Source: Cryptomeria japonica (Eukaryota > Streptophyta > Pinopsida > Cupressales > Cupressaceae). Taken from it: a DNA stretch of 60,000 nt. The translations under genes and the position numbers were made by a program. Positions 57,950 through 60,000 of this stretch are shown in pieces. Within the stretch, counting starts at the first letter, position 1, and every line of letters begins with the position of its first letter. Location: NCBI RefSeq assembly GCF_030272615.1, contig NC_081412.1:26258501-26318500 (forward strand), written 5' to 3'. The notes beneath the pieces are model-generated. The model had not been told where the DNA came from, did no database searches, and saw only the letters and a list, made by a program, of their open reading frames with translations.

Positions 57950-58632
57950 AGGCTATCCTTGAAAAAGCATTGGGAGAAACCTTCGTACACACCAATCTGA
58001 ACGTGGACTAATTTCAAGCCATGGTGGGATACCTTTCTACTCCACATTGCCTTACATTCATAGAAGTCGATAACGCATCATTATGTCAACCACACAATGG
58101 ACCTCTCCATATTGAAGCCTTTCTCCATAAAAGTTGCATCAAATGAGTCTTGATAGACAGAGGAGCAGGTTTAAACATCTGTACGTTGAAAACAATCTTA
58201 CAATTGGGATACTCTAAACAAAATGTGGATTCAATAAATCAGATCACCATAAAATCATATGATGATGAAGAATGCTCATCCAAAGGAACAACCACCCTAC
58301 CTTTAAGTGTTGGGCTAGTGACACCGAATGTGATTTGTGAAGTCCTTGACCTTGATCTTACATACAATATACTTTTGGGACATTCATGGATAAATGAAAT
58401 GGGAGCAATACCATCAATATATCATCAATGTATTAAGTTCCCACACAATGGAGTCGAAGTGATAGTCAAAGGTGATCCAAACTCATTCATATATTGCAAC
58501 AACCTGCAACCACAACTACAAGTAATAGTCCCAATTAATAGAGAGGTAACTCCATCTTCAACATATGTTGATCTAGAATCATTGAAAGCTTCTACATCAA
58601 AACAAGGAAAGCTCAAAAAAAATCAAGGTTAA
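57950..58632 (+). pseudogene. gypsy aspartic protease
   Basis: In one frame with stops at TAA near 58009 and TGA near 58146. 'VLIDRGAGLNICTL' is the catalytic Asp motif, with Arg where a small residue is usual. 'YNILLGHSWINEMGAIPS' is the C-terminal hallmark. A Ser/Thr/Lys-rich tail runs to TAA 58632. The TGA just before VLID stands where Arg is expected (CGA to TGA). Confidence 0.8.
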
Positions 58633-59278
58633 AGACAAGGGATGTGGTGAGTATATCTTTCATGTTGATCAGCTCCCACCATAGTTGGTAGGAATAACCT
58701 ACAAACAATTTGCAATGTCAATGAATTGAGTATGAATCACCAAGTGTCATGGCTACTAAGTTTGAATGCAAATATCCTATAGTGGTGCAAGAAGCTCTTG
58801 ATATTAATAGTCCTAAGAGTGTTTCCAACGAAGAATCTATTGAATATTTTGCCAGCCTTGTTGAGAACTTGTATAACCTTACCATTTCATCCACTCATTC
58901 CATTTCCACTCCTCTCCTAGACTTGGGTCAACAAGAATCACCTTTGAAAAGAAAAATCTAAAACTAAAAAGTAAAGAGAAGTCCTTTAGTCCAAATAAAA
59001 ATCAAAAGCTATCGGACTTTGGAAAAATCAAAGTCAAGGATAAAAATCCTATGAAGAAAAAAGAACAAGAGTTAATCTCCCCTAATACCAAAATAACCAA
59101 GGGAAAAAGTTCAAAAGTTTCAAGTCAAAAGGTATACTTGTTGATCCTAAGTCTTGATCATGCCATGCTACTTTCACTTCTTTTTGCAATCATAAGCCTT
59201 CATCCATCATTCACTCTTTCCACAGATCCATCCCCTTTTGGAAATACATCACATCAATAGACCTTTAATGAAACTTCC

Positions 59279-59700
59279 TTGAGGGGCTTTGTTATCGAGG
59301 ATGCCCAAACTTCTTTAGGTGACATACATATGGTCCTACGTAGTTCACACATTAGTAATTCTACCTTAGTTCCTTCCTCAAGGAAGATAATAAATGGAGC
59401 TACACATTATTCAATCAAGGAATGCCATAGCTACAATCACAAGGTAAATCTTTGCACATTTGAGGTGGGTGACTTAGTCCTTAGAGAAAACCCTAAGAAT
59501 CAACAAGACAGAGAAAAGAAGGGTAAGTTTGAACCAAATTGGCTTGGCCCTTACGTCATCATAGTAGTATATGGATAAGTGCATATCAAATTTCAACATC
59601 AGATGGAGAACCTTTGGAAGATCCTATCAACAACATGCACCTTCGCAGGTTTTACATAGTTTTTCAGAGTATCCTAATTAAAAATACAAAAAAAATAAAA
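59279..59700 (+). pseudogene. gypsy integrase C-terminal region
   Basis: 'TFEVGDLVLRENPKNQQDRE' and 'FEPNWLGPYVI' form the SH3-like C-terminal domain of a gypsy integrase. It shifts frame near 59570 and ends 'YQISTSDGEPLEDPINNMHL', then 'RRFY'. No catalytic core precedes it. Confidence 0.82.
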
Positions 59701-60000
59701 ACATATAAAAAATACAAAAATATCAAAAAATATAAAAAATACAAAAAAAATTGAAAAAAAAAGTTATTTGGTGAAAACCTAGCGAACAAGTGCCTTGTGA
59801 CAACAAATAAATTGAAACAACCGAAAGAAATAAAGAGAAATAAATTTGTCCAACAATGAAAACCACTTTGGTGCCGCCCTAGGCAAGTACCATGGTGAAA
59901 ACCGGGTTACCGACGCCATGTGTAGAGACTTTGCTCCTTCCTCCTTAAGAATTCAGTTTCGCCCTTTTCACTTTGCACACACTCACAACTTATCATTCCA

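Larger units (their letters stand above)
56525..60000 (+). mobile_element. Internally deleted Ty3/gypsy element
   Basis: gag, a protease-like domain and the integrase C-terminal tail occur in order, but reverse transcriptase, RNase H and the integrase core are missing between about 58960 and 59270. Both LTRs are outside or lost. Retained pieces have scattered stops. Confidence 0.75.

Overview
The window is nuclear DNA from a seed plant with a large, repeat-dense, AT-rich genome. The evidence is plant L1-type LINEs with RNase H domains, an Athila-type Ty3/gypsy element, and an intron-containing pectin methylesterase relic. A gymnosperm is my best guess (inference, not proven). I see no intact host gene and no RNA gene. 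The only uninterrupted large reading frames belong to one LINE at 38570-46467.

Layout. 1-4731: the 5' two thirds of a decayed LINE on the minus strand. 4732-8885: AT-rich diverged duplications, telomere-like CCCTAA words and short tandem repeats. 8886-10319: pectin methylesterase pseudogene, minus. 11698-12942: 5'-truncated LINE. 13105-14425: a small SINE-like insertion, a TA microsatellite and tandem AT-rich units. 15154-20925: a large foldback (inverted-repeat) element with arms of about 1.36 kb; its loop was invaded by a minus LINE (16516-18371) and a plus LINE fragment (18553-19460). 20926-30104: Athila-type element, minus, with a cut 3' LTR and an integrase lacking its last third. 30105-34258: 3' part of a non-autonomous LTR element, plus, carrying a long unknown ORF, a PPT and an LTR. 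34740-46600: an AT-rich duplicated block whose second copy received two LINEs in the same orientation (36808-38444, truncated; 38570-46467, complete). 46490-48960: another duplicated block around a third truncated LINE. 49143-53600: microsatellite, a LINE/SINE tail, a purine-rich block and a 125-bp tandem repeat. 54741-56242: LTR on the minus strand. 56525-60000: an internally deleted gypsy element, plus, retaining gag, protease and the integrase C-terminus.

How it fits together. This is a nested transposon graveyard. Insertion order can be read from target-site duplications and from empty-site paralogues inside the tandem duplications. The most novel signal is a protein module, which I do not recognise, lying about 400 nt downstream of RNase H in two truncated LINEs. 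It recurs in a third LINE fragment with a long open frame, and probably in a fourth. Stop codons across the dead elements are often TAG or TGA where Gln, Trp or Arg is expected, as decay of methylated cytosine would produce.
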